Source: Adineta steineri (Eukaryota; Rotifera; Eurotatoria; Adinetida; Adinetidae). Taken from it: a DNA stretch of 64,000 nt. Shown here piece after piece: positions 25,491 to 38,412 of the stretch. A model generated the notes under the pieces. That model was given only the letters and a program-made list of their open reading frames with translations. It was not told the DNA's origin and did not search any database. The stretch lies in NCBI GenBank assembly GCA_905250115.1, contig CAJNOI010000104.1, forward strand, positions 147,790-211,789, read 5' to 3'. Within the stretch, counting starts at the first letter, position 1. Every line of letters begins with the position of its first letter. The translations under genes and the position numbers were made by a program.

Positions 25491-26958
25491 TTATTGAACA
25501 TAGTAGTCTTCATCTTCTTCTTGTGCGTAAACTTCTTTTTCTAAATCAGCAGCAATAATTTGTGCATGAAGCATTCGTTGATCTTCTGTTAAAGGTTCAA
25601 AATTATTTGTCATTGATATAACATCAGCAGGTAATCGAGAATAAAGAAGTTCAGTATCGGTTGGATGAAGTTTATTATGTAATTTATCAATATCATTACC
25701 AAGAACGGGTTCAATATGATTAACAGGTAAACGAGGATATAATTCTTCTTTATTAAAATCAGATTTTGTTACACCATTACAAGTCACCGATGTTTCTTGT
25801 TTTGTTACAACCACACTTTGACGTGTAGTAACAAGTGCACCAGGTTTTAATGTTTGTCTATTTTTTTTTTGAAAAGAAAACAAATCAAGATTACATATTT
25901 TATAAATTCTGTCTTTACCGGCTAACAAATTGTTTCTGTTGTACTGACCGAGATTGTGGTTTTGTTTCTGTACGATTTTCTGGACGGAAACGTGTCATCA
26001 TATATTCAAGTAACATACCGGTAATAATTAATAATCGATGTGGTAATACAAAGAATAATGATCTATGATTCAATTTATTAAGTATAGTATCATTGGTTTG
26101 TTTTATTTTAAGTAAAAATGATACAATCAACATTCGATACCATGTTACTAAAAATTCAATTGATTGATACATATAATCAGCTTGATAACTAATTATCGAT
26201 TTGATACGTTCCCATAAAAGTGTTGTTCGTTGTCCAAAATCTCGACGATGAACAGGAACTGTTTCTAATATAACAAAATAAATTATTGATTACATTTATG
26301 ACATAGAATTTATCTTACTTCCTGGTACATGAGTTTCACAAAATGTATAAACACTATCAGCAACATTTGTTGCTTTATTTACTGTTGCATTTTTGACATT
26401 AGAAACCTAGAAGAAAAAACAAATAAATAATAAATAGAAGAATATCGAAAAAATAAATTTACTGTTTCTTTGCCATGTTGAATAGTTGATGTAGTTGTAT
26501 CTTTAACAGTATTCATTACATTACGAACAGGTTCAGTTTTTTCGTTCAATGTATTCATAACATCTTTAGTAGATGTATTAATAACAGGATATTTAGCTTC
26601 GATTTGACGAATTTTTTCAACAGTAAAATCATCAATAACACGTACTAATTAAAAAATTTAAAAAAAATGAATTAAACTTTTTAAATGATATTTTACCAGG
26701 TCCACGTAATGGTTTCATAATTGGATTGGTAACACTAACAGCAATTTTAAGTGATTTATCAGCAACTGTTTCGGCTAACATACATGGAAGTCGAATAAGT
26801 GCACTTTTCTTCTTAGCTTGAACATAGACATCTTGAAGTTTATTAGTCGATGAACGAACAACTTTTATCAAAAAAAAAGAGATAAGAAATAAATGAATAT
26901 TTGTATTTTTCTCACCTGGTATATCATGCAAACATGCAAGAGTTTGAATGCCGAACAT
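25491..26958 (-). CDS. perilipin-like lipid-droplet protein
   Basis: Six exons on the minus strand: 26958-26916, 26861-26697, 26644-26463, 26406-26319, 26264-25919, 25857-25491; 396 aa. The N-terminal part has the layout of perilipins: a helical VYVQAKKKSALIRLPCMLAE segment, repeated amphipathic stretches (ADKSLKIAVSVTNPIMKPL), then KIRQIEAKYPVIN, close to the family's LEEKLPxL region, and 11-mer-like helices (VRNVMNTVKDTTTSTIQHGK). Perilipins coat lipid droplets and control lipase access. The C-terminal half has hydrophobic helices and an acidic tail ending EEDEDYYVQ. There is no signal peptide. Assignment rests on pattern and composition only; another amphipathic-helix protein is possible. 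Confidence 0.6.
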
Positions 26959-28495
26959 TGTTTAAATGAACAAGAAGAAATATGATCTATAAATAAGATA
27001 TATGTGAGACGCACATGTCTCTTTACATATGTACACTTAGATGTCAAAGAGTAAATTTTATAAACATATGTTTTCGAAAATAAGATAAGATAAGACATGT
27101 AAATAAATAGCCCTAGTAGTACTAACCAGGGTCAAAAATGACCCTGGTTGTGGTAAATTTAAGAATAGGAGGAAATTTTTTATTATTTTATAATTTTTAT
27201 GAACAAGTGTACGGCAAGATTGCTGCATAGTTTGTAGTATGAGTGAGTATAGGATATATGTGAGGGAATACAAAGTGATAACGATGGACAGAGGTTTGAG
27301 AAAGAAACGAACAATAAATTTTAGAGTAAAAGGACGATTTTCACATGGGACGAGAGACCATATAAAATTCGTTTCTAGAGCTCATTCTCGGTCCTATAAA
27401 ATGTAAAAAAGTGGGTGATACTACAAGGGTTAACCAGTAAAAACTACATGAATAGTATTTAAAGATGGAAAATTCTGTAGTCGAGAAATTCGTTCCGATA
27501 AATATAAAACAAAGTTTAGTATTGAATGACATGTAAATATGTCTGAACGATTAACGTGTTTTTCTAGGGTGTGCCTATAAGAATAAATAGTAGATAATCA
27601 GCAGAAAGAGAGAACGAGAGAAAAGGAAAAGAAGAAGAAGAAGAAGGAATGACAAAGATAGAGAAATTCGATATATGTATATGTACAAAAACATCTCGAG
27701 AACGTGCGTTTCACTTTTCCTTATATTTAACATAACTTGTTGTCTTTCTATATTAAGCAAAATACTTAGTTGTTTCTGTAATGTTATGATAAAATATAGT
27801 TAAATCTCGAGAAAATACTTTTCGTCCATTTGTATATACACAGTAATTTTAAGACTGATTCCGACTCTAAACAAAAATTTTATTCATTAAAGGTTAAAAT
27901 AACGTACATATATTTGTTTATTTCCTTTCATCATGAAGATTCCCCTAAAGTTCTTCTTTATCACCTACATACGAAGAACTTCGACCTTCGCATAACATGT
28001 AAACTACTAACATATGTTTTATTTATTATTTTTTCTAGATTTGATGTACATGTGCATATTTTCACGACTAAACTTTTTGAAAGTTTATATGTTTAATAAA
28101 AGACATTCATCTGATTTATTGTTGTTTTCACATTCATGACAAATAGAATCGATCTTTATTTTTTTTTATCAGGAGAATTCATATAAAAACTACGCGTTGT
28201 TAAAAAAAAAATGCAGAAAAGAATATCCAAATCTCTACTGTAACTACCACACACACATATATAAGGAAGATGCTTTGCACAAGGTTCAATTATATATTTT
28301 TTTTCTTGTTTTCTTTTTGTCATGTTGTATAAGAAATAAACAAACACACAACATAAAGAATATAAAAACGTAGGAAATCAGAGCAAAATGTAGATGCATT
28401 CCATGCCTAATGAAATTAGCACACAATAGACTAGATGTGAAAAGAAAAAAAAGATTTAATAAAACCTAAATAGAACTGTTTGTTTGAATCATAAT
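26959..28495. other. intergenic, no gene seen
   Basis: A spacer with a perfect 11-bp palindrome at 27124-27149 and no recognisable gene. Short matching ends near 27110 and 27440 hint at a small insertion element. Confidence 0.45.
27124..27149. repeat. perfect 11-bp hairpin
   Basis: AACCAGGGTCA and TGACCCTGGTT flank a four-base AAAA loop. The stem has no mismatch and is much more GC-rich than its surroundings. No poly-T run follows and no gene is adjacent, so its role is unknown. Confidence 0.7.
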
Positions 28496-30210
28496 TTAAG
28501 ATTTTTTTGGTTTGGCTGCTCCTGTTGTTGGTGCTTTTGTTGTTACTCTAGAATGAAAAATTACTATATATGTATACTTAGAAAGATATTTAAACTTACT
28601 TAGCTAAAACTTGATTAATTTGGTCAAGAACTTGTTTAGCAACATGATCAATTGGTACCTAAAATAAGAAAATTGAGCTTTTGTTCTTCAGAAAAGAAAG
28701 AAGAAATTTTTACTTGATAAACTTGATAAATTTTTGGTACAGTAAATAAAAAGACTAAACCAACAAGTGCAAATGTAAGTGTATTCATTGATAAACCAAT
28801 GTAAAAAGAAGCGAAAAGAATAAGACCAAACTAAAATTCAATGATATTTAAAAATAAAAATAAAAATTTCGAAAATTATTTACAATAATTGAAGTCGTTA
28901 AATTATTCCATAAGAAAACACGTCGTGCTTGTCTTATTATACTTGTACCATTTGTACGAATATAATTAGCCATAGCTTGAGCATGACGTTCAGAAATATG
29001 AACATCAGATGAAAAGATTGAGCTAAAATTGAATAATTTTATTCAAAAAAAAAAAATTTCTTTATTTTTCTTACTCGAAAATATCATCTTGAACTCGACC
29101 AACAAATGTTGCCATGACATAATTATACAATTTATAAAGACCAACAACGACAAGAAGTGCAAGTAACCAAAATGATATGGCAGCCAATGATGATAAAAAC
29201 ATAAATGTTATAATTATAGATAATAAAACACCAAAGACAATGCCCGATTGAATAGGATTTTGCCAATAAATAAGATTACTTGCTAGAATTAATAAGAATA
29301 ATTATATATTTTTGTAAATGAAGAATATTAATTAAGATATTTATACCTTCTTTTGGTACCATTTCTTTCATTCTTTTTTGTAAATGAATAACTGAATGAC
29401 GAGTTTCTTCCCCTAAAAATAAAATAATATTTTGTTTATATCGGGCAAAAAAGAAGAAAAACATGTAAATATGATCTCGTGAGTTTTTATCCATTCTTTT
29501 TTTCTTTCTTTTCTCTCGGTCAAAGAAATAAGACATCCATATACTCATATGTCATACATATCGATGGATATATATATATGTGTGTGGTTTTCCTGTCTAT
29601 TTCCTATATATTTTCATAAAGTGCTTGTTCTTTTTCCTTCTTCTTCTTCTTCTTCTTCTCCTTGGTTGTACTTATCCTACAAGTAATAGCGTATGTTGAT
29701 AATAAAGAAATTATCACACAAAAATCACGATATGTAGCACGCATTTATTTAGGACTTTAGATCTTGCTATGAAATAAAAGAAAATATGTATATACTAAGA
29801 TTTTTTTTTCTCGTCTAATTGAAAAAGATTTTATACATATTAATATTCACCAATAAGAAAGATAATAGCAAAATTTTGTTATTAATTGATACTGACTAAT
29901 TATTTTTTTTAATGAATATTTTAAAAGAAATAAAATTGCTTAACTTACATTGTTGTTTCATAAGTCTTTTTGACTTTGTAATAATATCTTCTGCATGATG
30001 TTGACCTTTTTTTAATTCTGCTGTGGCCTTGTTAGCAGCTGTTTCAGTAACTGAATTATGTGTTGTTGTTGATGATGATGGATGATAATTTGGATTTGTT
30101 GAATTAACTGTTGGAGTTTCATTAGGATCAAATCGTGATGAATGATCCATTACTGGACTTTTATTCCATCCAACTGTTGTTGAATCAACATCATAACTCT
30201 GAGATTCCAT
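28496..30210 (-). CDS. reticulon-family ER-shaping protein
   Basis: Seven exons on the minus strand: 30210-29949, 29412-29347, 29282-29075, 29022-28884, 28830-28714, 28658-28600, 28547-28496; 300 aa. The N-terminal 110 or so residues are polar and low-complexity, as in other reticulons. The reticulon homology domain starts at SNLIYWQNPIQSGIVFG. It has two long hydrophobic hairpins (IIITFMFLSSLAAISFWLLA; GLILFASFYIGLSM plus LTFALVGLVFLFTVPKIYQ) separated by a hydrophilic loop with ISERHAQAMANYIR and a final PKIYQVYQVPIDH. Such proteins wedge into the ER membrane and curve tubules. The basic tail ends AKPKKS. Gene length and exon size are ordinary for the region. Confidence 0.9.
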
Positions 30211-31274
30211 TATATGAAATATTCGATGGATATAACGTTATCTAGAAAAATTAGAAAATGATATTCTAAGAAAATTTTATTGAACCTAACTCGACTAGAA
30301 TTCGATAGTAAGAGAGAAGAAAAATAATTCGTACGAGAATAACCTACCATCTTATCACGGCGGACGGAGTATTTTCTTACCTCTCTTTCTCGTTTTTCCC
30401 CCTCTCTCATATCGGCATTTTGTTCGCAAACCGACATGTCGATGTTTTTACTATTAGCTAGTATTAGTCGAAGCGTACATATATAGATTAGATGAAAAGA
30501 AGAAGAAGAATACAAAGGAGAAGAATACATGCAGAAAGAAGAAAAAAAAAAGAAAAATCTATTAGTTATTTTCTCTGTTATGTCCAGTTTTATGATATAA
30601 TCATCTTTTACAGATTATGGACAGTCAAAAGAGATATACTTGAATAAATAATGATGTTTAGAAAAAAACCGATGAAGAAGAAAGAATTGATTACATAAAA
30701 ATGATATTCTATGAGATTTTTCAAATAAAAGCAACTGGATAAGATCGAATGCTATACTTACTTGATATATTTAAATAAACTTTTCTATATGTTCTCCTTT
30801 TATACAGCGAAAATTTGACTTGAACACGTATACATTTACACGTCAAAAAAACTCATTTTCAACTAATAAACCAATCCGTAGAGAGATCGTGGTGTTTCAA
30901 GTGAATGATGAATTGACCTTTATCCTTTGACTCATAAGTTTTCAAACAATATTATGATAAGAAACGTGTAAACTCAATTATCAAAGTTCAGTCATCGACC
31001 GACCTACTTGTTGAATTCTATGACTAATTTATATATAAAAATATCAACCAATAGAAAATCAAACGATAGAGTTTCATCTTTAATCTCGAATTGACAACTG
31101 TAAACTCTAATTTAGATATGATTAGGATCATTATTTGAATTTCTAATAATAAAAAATTAAAAAAAAATTAAATCTAAATTTATTCATTCATATTGGACAT
31201 TGCTTAGCAACAAACATACGTAAAATATTCATTATGTTTCATTTACAAGCATAAGTAGATCTTTTTATTGCAAT
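30211..31274. other. divergent intergenic region
   Basis: A spacer between reticulon (-) and the repeat protein (+). No gene seen; a 106-codon minus frame at 30210-30530 is in the reticulon leader and lacks family features. Confidence 0.5.
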
Positions 31275-32251
31275 ATGACTACAACTCTATCTTCTGAATC
31301 AGCTAATTGGATTCTTCCTTCATATCCAAGAACATTTACATCAACATTACCAAATTATGAAGAAGCTCCACCATTTCGTGTTAATCATGAAGGTGTTAAA
31401 AATTATGTTAAAAATCGTGGAAGTTTAAATATTGGTGATTGGGCTATTGAAGGTAGACGAATGTCAACAACAGCAACAACAGTATCAGATAATCAACAGT
31501 CAAATTTAGTGCAACCAAAAGTATTAGGATCTGAGGCTTTACGAAATTATAATAAAAGTCGTTGTTCAACACCAAATCTTATCTATGGAGATCTTCAACC
31601 ACCTGATTCTCATCATGGTATGCGTGTAAAACGAGAAGGTCAAGCTAATTATGAGAAAAACCATAATTCACAAGTAAAAACATTACAAGAAAATTATGGA
31701 AAATTACCCTTACCAAGACAACCAGCGCCTCATATACAAGGAGAAGTAAATTTCATTTAAAAAACAAATCTAGTTATGTATTTCAAATTTATTATCAATC
31801 TTATGTTTAGGTAGCAACAAATCTTTATTATTTACATCAAGAAGGTCAGATGGGTCCTATATTAAATAATTATGGTCGTTCATCTGCTACACCAAGATCA
31901 GTACCTCCTCATGTTAAAGGACTAGCTGCACAAATGAATCGTGAAAAGGGTCGAGGAGATTCTCAATTACTTGAACATGGTATTAAACGTCATGTACCAA
32001 CTTCAGAACTAAATCTTAAAGGAGAACAAGCTCATTTAAATTACGATATGGGTCAAGGACATCATGTCAATGAACTTTTTCATCGGTATGGTAAATTACA
32101 ACAATCAGCTCGAACAGCACCAAAAGTAAAATTTGATGGTGTTGATAATTTCGCTAAAGGTCAAGGTGATTCAATGAGAAAAACACTTTCGCAATGTCCA
32201 CCGACAAATCGTCGTATGGAACGTCCGCAAACTGCGCCATTTTGGCAATAA
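31275..32251 (+). CDS. repeat protein with EGxxNYxKN motifs, unknown function
   Basis: Two exons, 31275-31745 and 31811-32251; 303 aa. The protein is built of degenerate units with EG(x)nNYxKNxGS followed by LLxNYGK: NHEGVKNYVKNRGS, REGQANYEKNHNS, LQENYGKLPLP, LHQEGQMGPILNNYG, KGEQAHLNYDMGQG, FHRYGKLQQS, DGVDNFAKGQGDS. It is basic and Pro/Ser-rich, with no signal peptide or membrane segment. Such short periodic Gly/Tyr motifs occur in microtubule- and axoneme-associated proteins, so a ciliary role is a guess. The next gene on the same strand starts 116 nt after the stop, which suggests co-transcription. Confidence 0.78.
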
Positions 32252-32367
32252 TAAACATCTATTTTATGTTGTATTTGAAAAAAAAATTGTTTATGTTGTT
32301 GTTGATAGATAAAAATTAATTTAACGATCATAAAGATTGTAAATTTATCTTATTCTTGTTTGTAGAC

Positions 32368-35300
32368 ATGCCAAAAGAAGAACATTTTGAACGATATACA
32401 CCACAATTTCCTTTATCTAATGATATTACAGATATGTCTGAACAAGATACTCTTTGCAAATTTTGTGGTGTTTCATATTTGATTCATAATGAAATAAAAA
32501 CACTTGAAGCCAAATGTCAAAAACTTGAAACAGAATTAGCTTATCATACTGGTAAAAAATCACGTGAAACGAATTTAAAACAAACATCACAAAATGAACA
32601 GACACGTATTTCTGATCTTGAATCAATAAATGCTATAAATACTCATAAGTAGATAAATAAAGTAGAAGTTTATTCAAATTTAAATTTTATTTATATAGAC
32701 TCAATGAAATGTCAAGAAAACTTCAATTATTACAAGATCAATTAGAAGAATCAGAAAATGCTCATAAAAAAACTAAGTAAATATTTTTATTAGAGTTTTA
32801 TAGAATTATTTTATTTATTTATTTATTAAGATCTTCTATTTCTAAATATTCATCTAATCTTCGAGTTACACATAATCAAATACAAAATATTCGAAAAGAA
32901 TATTTACTTTTACAAGATCTCTATTCAAAAGATACTCAAAATTGGAAAACATATCTACAAACTACTGAAAATACATTACAAAAAGGTAGCAGAATTTAAT
33001 TACTGCTATGTTTCTTGGATTATCTATTACATAGAATTGCAAACAAGCATGACTAAATTTACAAAACAAATAAATGATCAACAAACTGAAACGGAACAAT
33101 ATAAACAGCAACTCAAGTATGAAGAAAAACATCTTTCATATTCGCTAAGTCTACAACGATGGATCTAGGATTTTGGAAGGGAGGGAGGCCGATTTTTTAG
33201 TAGGAAGGAGCGATATCTGGGGGGAGGGCGATTTTGGCTAAAAACTATTTTCTAAGTCCAATGGAGGTAGTGTGAACCTATTTTTGCTGTAAAAAATCGA
33301 AAAAATTTTCTGAAGGGGGGCGGGGGCGATCGCCTTCCTAAATCCGCCACTGATTCCTGAATTTTGCTAATAAGATTTTCGGCAATTCACGAAAGTCGTA
33401 TTAGCGAAGGGACAGTAAACCGAAATTATCTACAATAGTCAAGTTTTCTAATGAAATACAAGTTTCTTTTCAATGTGATTTATACGATAAATAAATGTAT
33501 CTCATCCTTTTTTAGAGAAACAAATCAATCTCTCCATGATCTTCAAATAAAATATCAACAAATTCAATCTGATTCCAAAGAATCTCATTCAATGTATAAA
33601 TATTTTTTCTTCATTAATTTTCAAGATTATCTATTTTATTTTCTTAGAACACAAATTGATCTCGAATCTGCTCATAACGAAATAAAAATTCATCAGGATG
33701 AATTATCTCGTTTACATAAACAAATTTTACAATATGAACAAACTCAAACACAATTACAAAATGAATTGCAGCAAAGTAAACAATATTCTCATGAATTAGA
33801 ACAACAATTATCCGATAAAAATGGCGCACAAAAAGATATTGATCAATATCGACAACAACTTACAATAGAAAAAGAACTTCGATTAAGTAAGTCAGTATTA
33901 TTTTTCTTTTCGTTAAAATTAAATTTTTATCCTTATTTCTTTTCCAAAAAGAAAATGATACAGAATTAGAAAATCTGCGTTCAAAACTTCTTCAATTAAC
34001 AACCGAATATGAACAATTAAATTCAATGAAAACAGAATTTCAAATAAATGAATCAAATACTCGACGAAAAATCGATGAAACGAATCGATCACGTCAAGCT
34101 ATTTTAGATCGTACACGTGATGAATATGAAAAACTCTTACGAAAATATACTGATCTTGATGAAATCTATCGTGAACTTGTTCCTCTACGAGAAAAAGATA
34201 CTTGTAAGAAAAAAAACAAAAAGATTTTCTTCAAATATAATTTTTTTTCGCATAAAACAGTAGAATTAAAAAAAAATCGTTCTGAACTTCAACGTCTACA
34301 TAATGAAAATGTTGAATTAACTAAACAACAAGAAACATTACATATTACACAGGATATACAAATAAAAAAACTTCATGATAATTATTCAAATAAATTACGC
34401 GAAGCTGAACAATGGCCTGATCGTCTTCAATTAGAATTAAAACGTGAACGTGAACAACATCGTACACAAATGAATGAATTTGAACGTCGTCTAAAAGAAA
34501 ATTTTGTTACCGTACATCCTTCTTTATTTCATATAAATACAATCTATTTATTTTTTTAGGAATTAAATATTGAAAAACAAAAATATGATGGACTTTTACG
34601 TAAATATGAACATGAACGGGGTTCTTCAAACGAACAATTACGTCATGAATTAATATCAACTGAAAAAGTCACTATGGAACACCGACGTTATTATACCAAA
34701 CAAATTGAACAACTTGAAAAAGAAAAAGATAACTTACAAAAAGAATTAGATAAATTAAGAGATCTTGTAAAAGAATTACATGAACAAATTAGTAAGAATA
34801 GAATTTCGGTTTTTTAAAAATTTATATAAATTCCATTTTAATATAGAAAAACAAGAATCAATGGATAAAGATCATGTGAATAATTTAAAATTAAAAGAAG
34901 ATTTATTGAATAAAGAAACGAATCTATTTCAAGCACAATCAACAATAAATGAATTAAAAAAAGATATAAAACAAGCACAAGAAGAAGTATTTATATAGAA
35001 TTAATGTGTGTTGAAAAAAAAACGCTTTACACTTAACATGTCTGTTCAAATCTCGATTATTCAGAGATAAAGTTAGTTTTAAGAAAATATTTGAATTAAT
35101 TAAGACTTAAAAAATCTATTCAGGAAAGTTCTTAATTTTCTTGTGTGACATTTAACAATACACGTTTTTAGTAAAAATTGATATGCGCAAATCTTGATTT
35201 AGATGATGACTTTACAAGAAACTGTTCATAGAGAATGTACAGAACGTGAACAGCTGAAAGATGCATTAATTGCAGCTCGTCAACAACTACTTGCATTGAA

Positions 35301-35729
35301 GAAAAACGGTTAGAAAGAAAAAATCTTGTGTATATTTAAGTATATATTTTATTTTGAATAGGTGTTCTTAATGGAAATGTATCTCGATCACTACATTCTC
35401 CACCTATAGCTTTTGAAGAAATTGAAAAACGTGTAACTGCACCTATTCCATATTCTCAAAATCAACGACATCCCACTATGCATCCTTTTACTCAGTCAGA
35501 ACCAACAGCTTATAATAATAGTCTTCCTGATGATGGTGCTATTGCTGATTTAACCGCTCGACCGATATCTGCATCTCAGAATATTCAAAATCCTTATAAA
35601 CCTCTTCCACCTATTTATTCTCAACGACAAAAACAACGTCGAAATAAACAAATTTTATTATCAAATAAAACAGATCATTTACTTCAAAATCAACGACGTA
35701 TTGTTCGATTTATTAGACAGATGAAATAA
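32368..35729 (+). CDS. LEKR1-like long coiled-coil protein
   Basis: Twelve exons: 32368-32648, 32699-32776, 32831-32985, 33035-33116, 33516-33593, 33648-33886, 33952-34203, 34261-34511, 34560-34791, 34847-34986, 35203-35308, 35362-35729; 753 aa. All phases agree. A short N-terminus carries CKFCGVSYLIHNEIK (Cys 30 and 33), which I recall as the signature of LEKR1. Then comes more than 500 residues of Glu/Lys/Gln-rich coiled coil and a Pro/Ser-rich basic tail ending RRIVRFIRQMK. Function in the family is poorly known. A splice-acceptor-like TTTGTAG lies 2 nt before the ATG, so the mRNA probably begins with a spliced leader or an upstream exon. Intron 4 contains an inserted element. Confidence 0.8.
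33152..33352. mobile_element. MITE-like element in a coiled-coil gene intron
   Basis: About 200 bp, G-rich and unlike the flanking AT-rich DNA. The left end GGATCTAGGATTTTGGAAGG is an imperfect inverse of the right end CCTTCCTAAATCCGCCACTG. No coding capacity. It lies within the 399-nt intron 4 of the LEKR1-like gene, whose neighbouring introns are mostly about 50 nt. Confidence 0.65.
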
Positions 35730-36552
35730 ATTCAAATCAATTAACTTTAATTTTATTTATTTATTTTTCGTTCCATACATTTGAGCTTCTTTTTTTGGCT
35801 AAATGTACATCAATGTATTTTCTACGATAATTATACAGTTTTTTTAACTAATTATTAAAATGGATTTTTGTATTTAAAATTTTCAATCATCACAACCAAT
35901 GCTCTTCCAGTTGAAAAATGCATATTGCATGACACAATCTATTTTTATGACCAATAAAGAGTAATTAAGAAACAAAATCGAAGTTTTTTAAAACATTTTT
36001 ACCAGAAATTCATTCGCCCGCGGGTGGGTCGATTGATCTGAGTAAAGGTATCATCTTGCTTTCTCGTCCACATTCTCAAGATACACAAGTATATTGAAAT
36101 CATGATATTTTTATGAAATGACTGCATTTTAATACGTCACTAGAATTTTACGGGTCAAGTAAAATAAATTAATGTTGGTTAGAAACAGTTTTTTTGCATA
36201 GTCTCTCGCTCATATTCATACGTTCATATATATCACTATCCTCAGGGAGCATGTTTTTTTATTTTCAGATCATCAGTCATCTATTTTGTGATGGTTCTCG
36301 AAAGTCGTCTTAATACGATCATACCAAGTTAATATATTCGTTCTTTTATTGACGTTTTAAACAAAGGATGGAAAATAAGTTTAGACTAACTTATACGATA
36401 AAATCATTGCATTCTTTTTTTCTGCAGAAAGAAAGAAGAAATAGTGTGCACTGATGATCAAGATGTAATAGATGAGTATTCATTTCTTTATCTTTTGATC
36501 ATCATTTATTGAAGAAAAAGATGTGTACTATAGATATAAATGAATGTTTCTC
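35730..36552. other. convergent intergenic region
   Basis: The 3' flanks of two convergent genes; no gene seen. Confidence 0.5.
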
Positions 36553-37113
36553 TTAGAGAATAAACTTGCCATCTCGAAACATTGGCCAGTCAGCAGGAAG
36601 TTCTAACTGATCAAATCCATCCTCAAGCCATCCGTTATGATCATAGCCTGTCGGATGAGTGTCATATCGCTGGCCACACGTGTCACAAATAGTTTCATGA
36701 GGTGTAATGCCATGTAAAGCATAAATATTTGATGGAAGGCCAATAGCTTCGTTTGGTTCATAACATGATATATTGTGTTTGAAAACACATACTTTCCGAT
36801 AACGTGGAATGGAAGTTTTTACTCCAACAAAGAGAACTTGTGATCTACCACAACCACCTTGACCACGACAATAAGCCATTACATCACCAGTTTTTACTAG
36901 TTCCACGATACAATTAGGTGCATTGAATGGAGTATCGCAATGTTCACACTTTGTAGGTAAATTATGAACGATTTTTTTCTTGGCTTCACATGCTGCCTCG
37001 AGGTTCACCGTGTGTATAGATGGGTGATCGGATGTAGAGTTTGTTGTAGGTGGTTGATATGTGACAGCTGCATCGAAAGCAGGTGCTTGGATTGCATACA
37101 TTTTTGACGTCAT
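36553..37113 (-). CDS. intronless Cys-rich protein, unknown function
   Basis: Single open frame of 186 aa with no intron, unusual here. The C-terminal two-thirds is rich in Cys: CEHC at 56-59, then Cys 68, CRGQGGC at 82-88, Cys 109 and 117, and CDTC at 143-146 followed by RYDTHP. The paired CxxC motifs suggest one or two zinc-binding ribbons. The first 50 residues are polar and low-complexity. No signal peptide or membrane segment. Codons look less AT-rich than in neighbouring genes. Together with the missing introns this fits a retrocopy or a horizontally acquired gene, both only suspicions. No family recognised. Confidence 0.72.
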   Translation of the reverse strand: MTSKMYAIQAPAFDAAVTYQPPTTNSTSDHPSIHTVNLEAACEAKKKIVHNLPTKCEHCDTPFNAPNCIVELVKTGDVMAYCRGQGGCGRSQVLFVGVKTSIPRYRKVCVFKHNISCYEPNEAIGLPSNIYALHGITPHETICDTCGQRYDTHPTGYDHNGWLEDGFDQLELPADWPMFRDGKFIL

Positions 37114-38412
37114 TTTGGAAGTGTCAAAGTAAAACTCTTTCGATGTTTATCGCTGCAAAGTCTGGTGCACCTATAAAAAAAAACACATATTAGTTTATAA
37201 ATACGACAAATATACTCGTATTTGCTCTTGAATGACATATGCACTGTCAGTCTTTCTTTTCATTTACTTGTGAAAGTTGCAAAAAATATTTTTTTTCTTC
37301 ATTTGTTGGTAAAGTGGCACGAGAAAGATTTTAATTGCATACACACAATATATTTAGTATCAAATAACATGCTACTAAACTACTTTTGTCAACATAAATT
37401 AAATAATCATCTTTTATATTTGTAGGTTCTATGAAAAAGAAAATATCTATAATTTGGAAAGCACAGCTTATTGTATAGTTTTATTGTTTGTTATGTAAGT
37501 AGGCAAAATTTTCAAGAGTCAAATTTCTACGCGACATTTCAAATACTAATATTTGGTATATGATGGACTCTTGCTCGATATCATTGGTTTTCGAAAGTTT
37601 CAACAGAAATAAAAAGTGTAAACGGAAAAGTGAAGTATTTAAATAGATCACGTTGCGTTGAAAATATTTCTAAATGTGATCTCATCGTTCTATTCATTTT
37701 AAGCTTGCTATAACATTATTCACACGAAAATTAAATCCAAGTTGTTCTTTAATACTCATAATTTAATGACGTATGATATTCTATTCATGAGAAAAACAAA
37801 AAGTAAGAACTTAATATAAAAGTTTTATTGTTAATTATAGAGTTTCTCATATGGTGCCTTTTGGTATAGTTTAATCCATTATTTTCTGTTACAACAGTTA
37901 TTAGGAATTGAAAACTGTTATTCAAATATGCTAAAAATGGTTAATGAATATAATTTAAAACATCGTTATTATATATCCTTCATTAGCAAATTTATAGAAT
38001 ACACAATAGTAAAAACTCTTTAGCTTATTTCATTCTATATTTATAAAAAGAAACTCGACAAAAAGTATTCATATTTTTTTTTCATACCTTTTTAATATTG
38101 GTTAATCGACAAATAATCATGTGCGCAAACTTTATCACGATACTCAAACAATACACATTACCAATCCTTTGTTTTTTTATTCGTTGTTCTTTGATATAGT
38201 AGGTGTATTATTTATGTATAAAACACACGTTTCGAATGAATACAGATGTGTTAAAACTATAATGTTAATAAAATATCATTATCAATCGAGTTTTGACTTT
38301 AATTTCATGTTTTTTCCTAATATTAAACAGTACATATATTATTCTACTTACAAAAGAAAATCATGAAAGAATAGTTTAATGTGCCTATATATAAGTGGCT
38401 TTATGATAGTTG
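37114..38412. other. intergenic, no gene seen
   Basis: AT-rich spacer; the short open frames in it (for example 37222-37425 and 38121-38366) have no family resemblance. Confidence 0.5.

Noticed and set aside
29641..29660. (TTC)n tracts and other short microsatellites as functional elements
   Set aside because: Common low-complexity runs in AT-rich DNA with nothing linking them to a gene.
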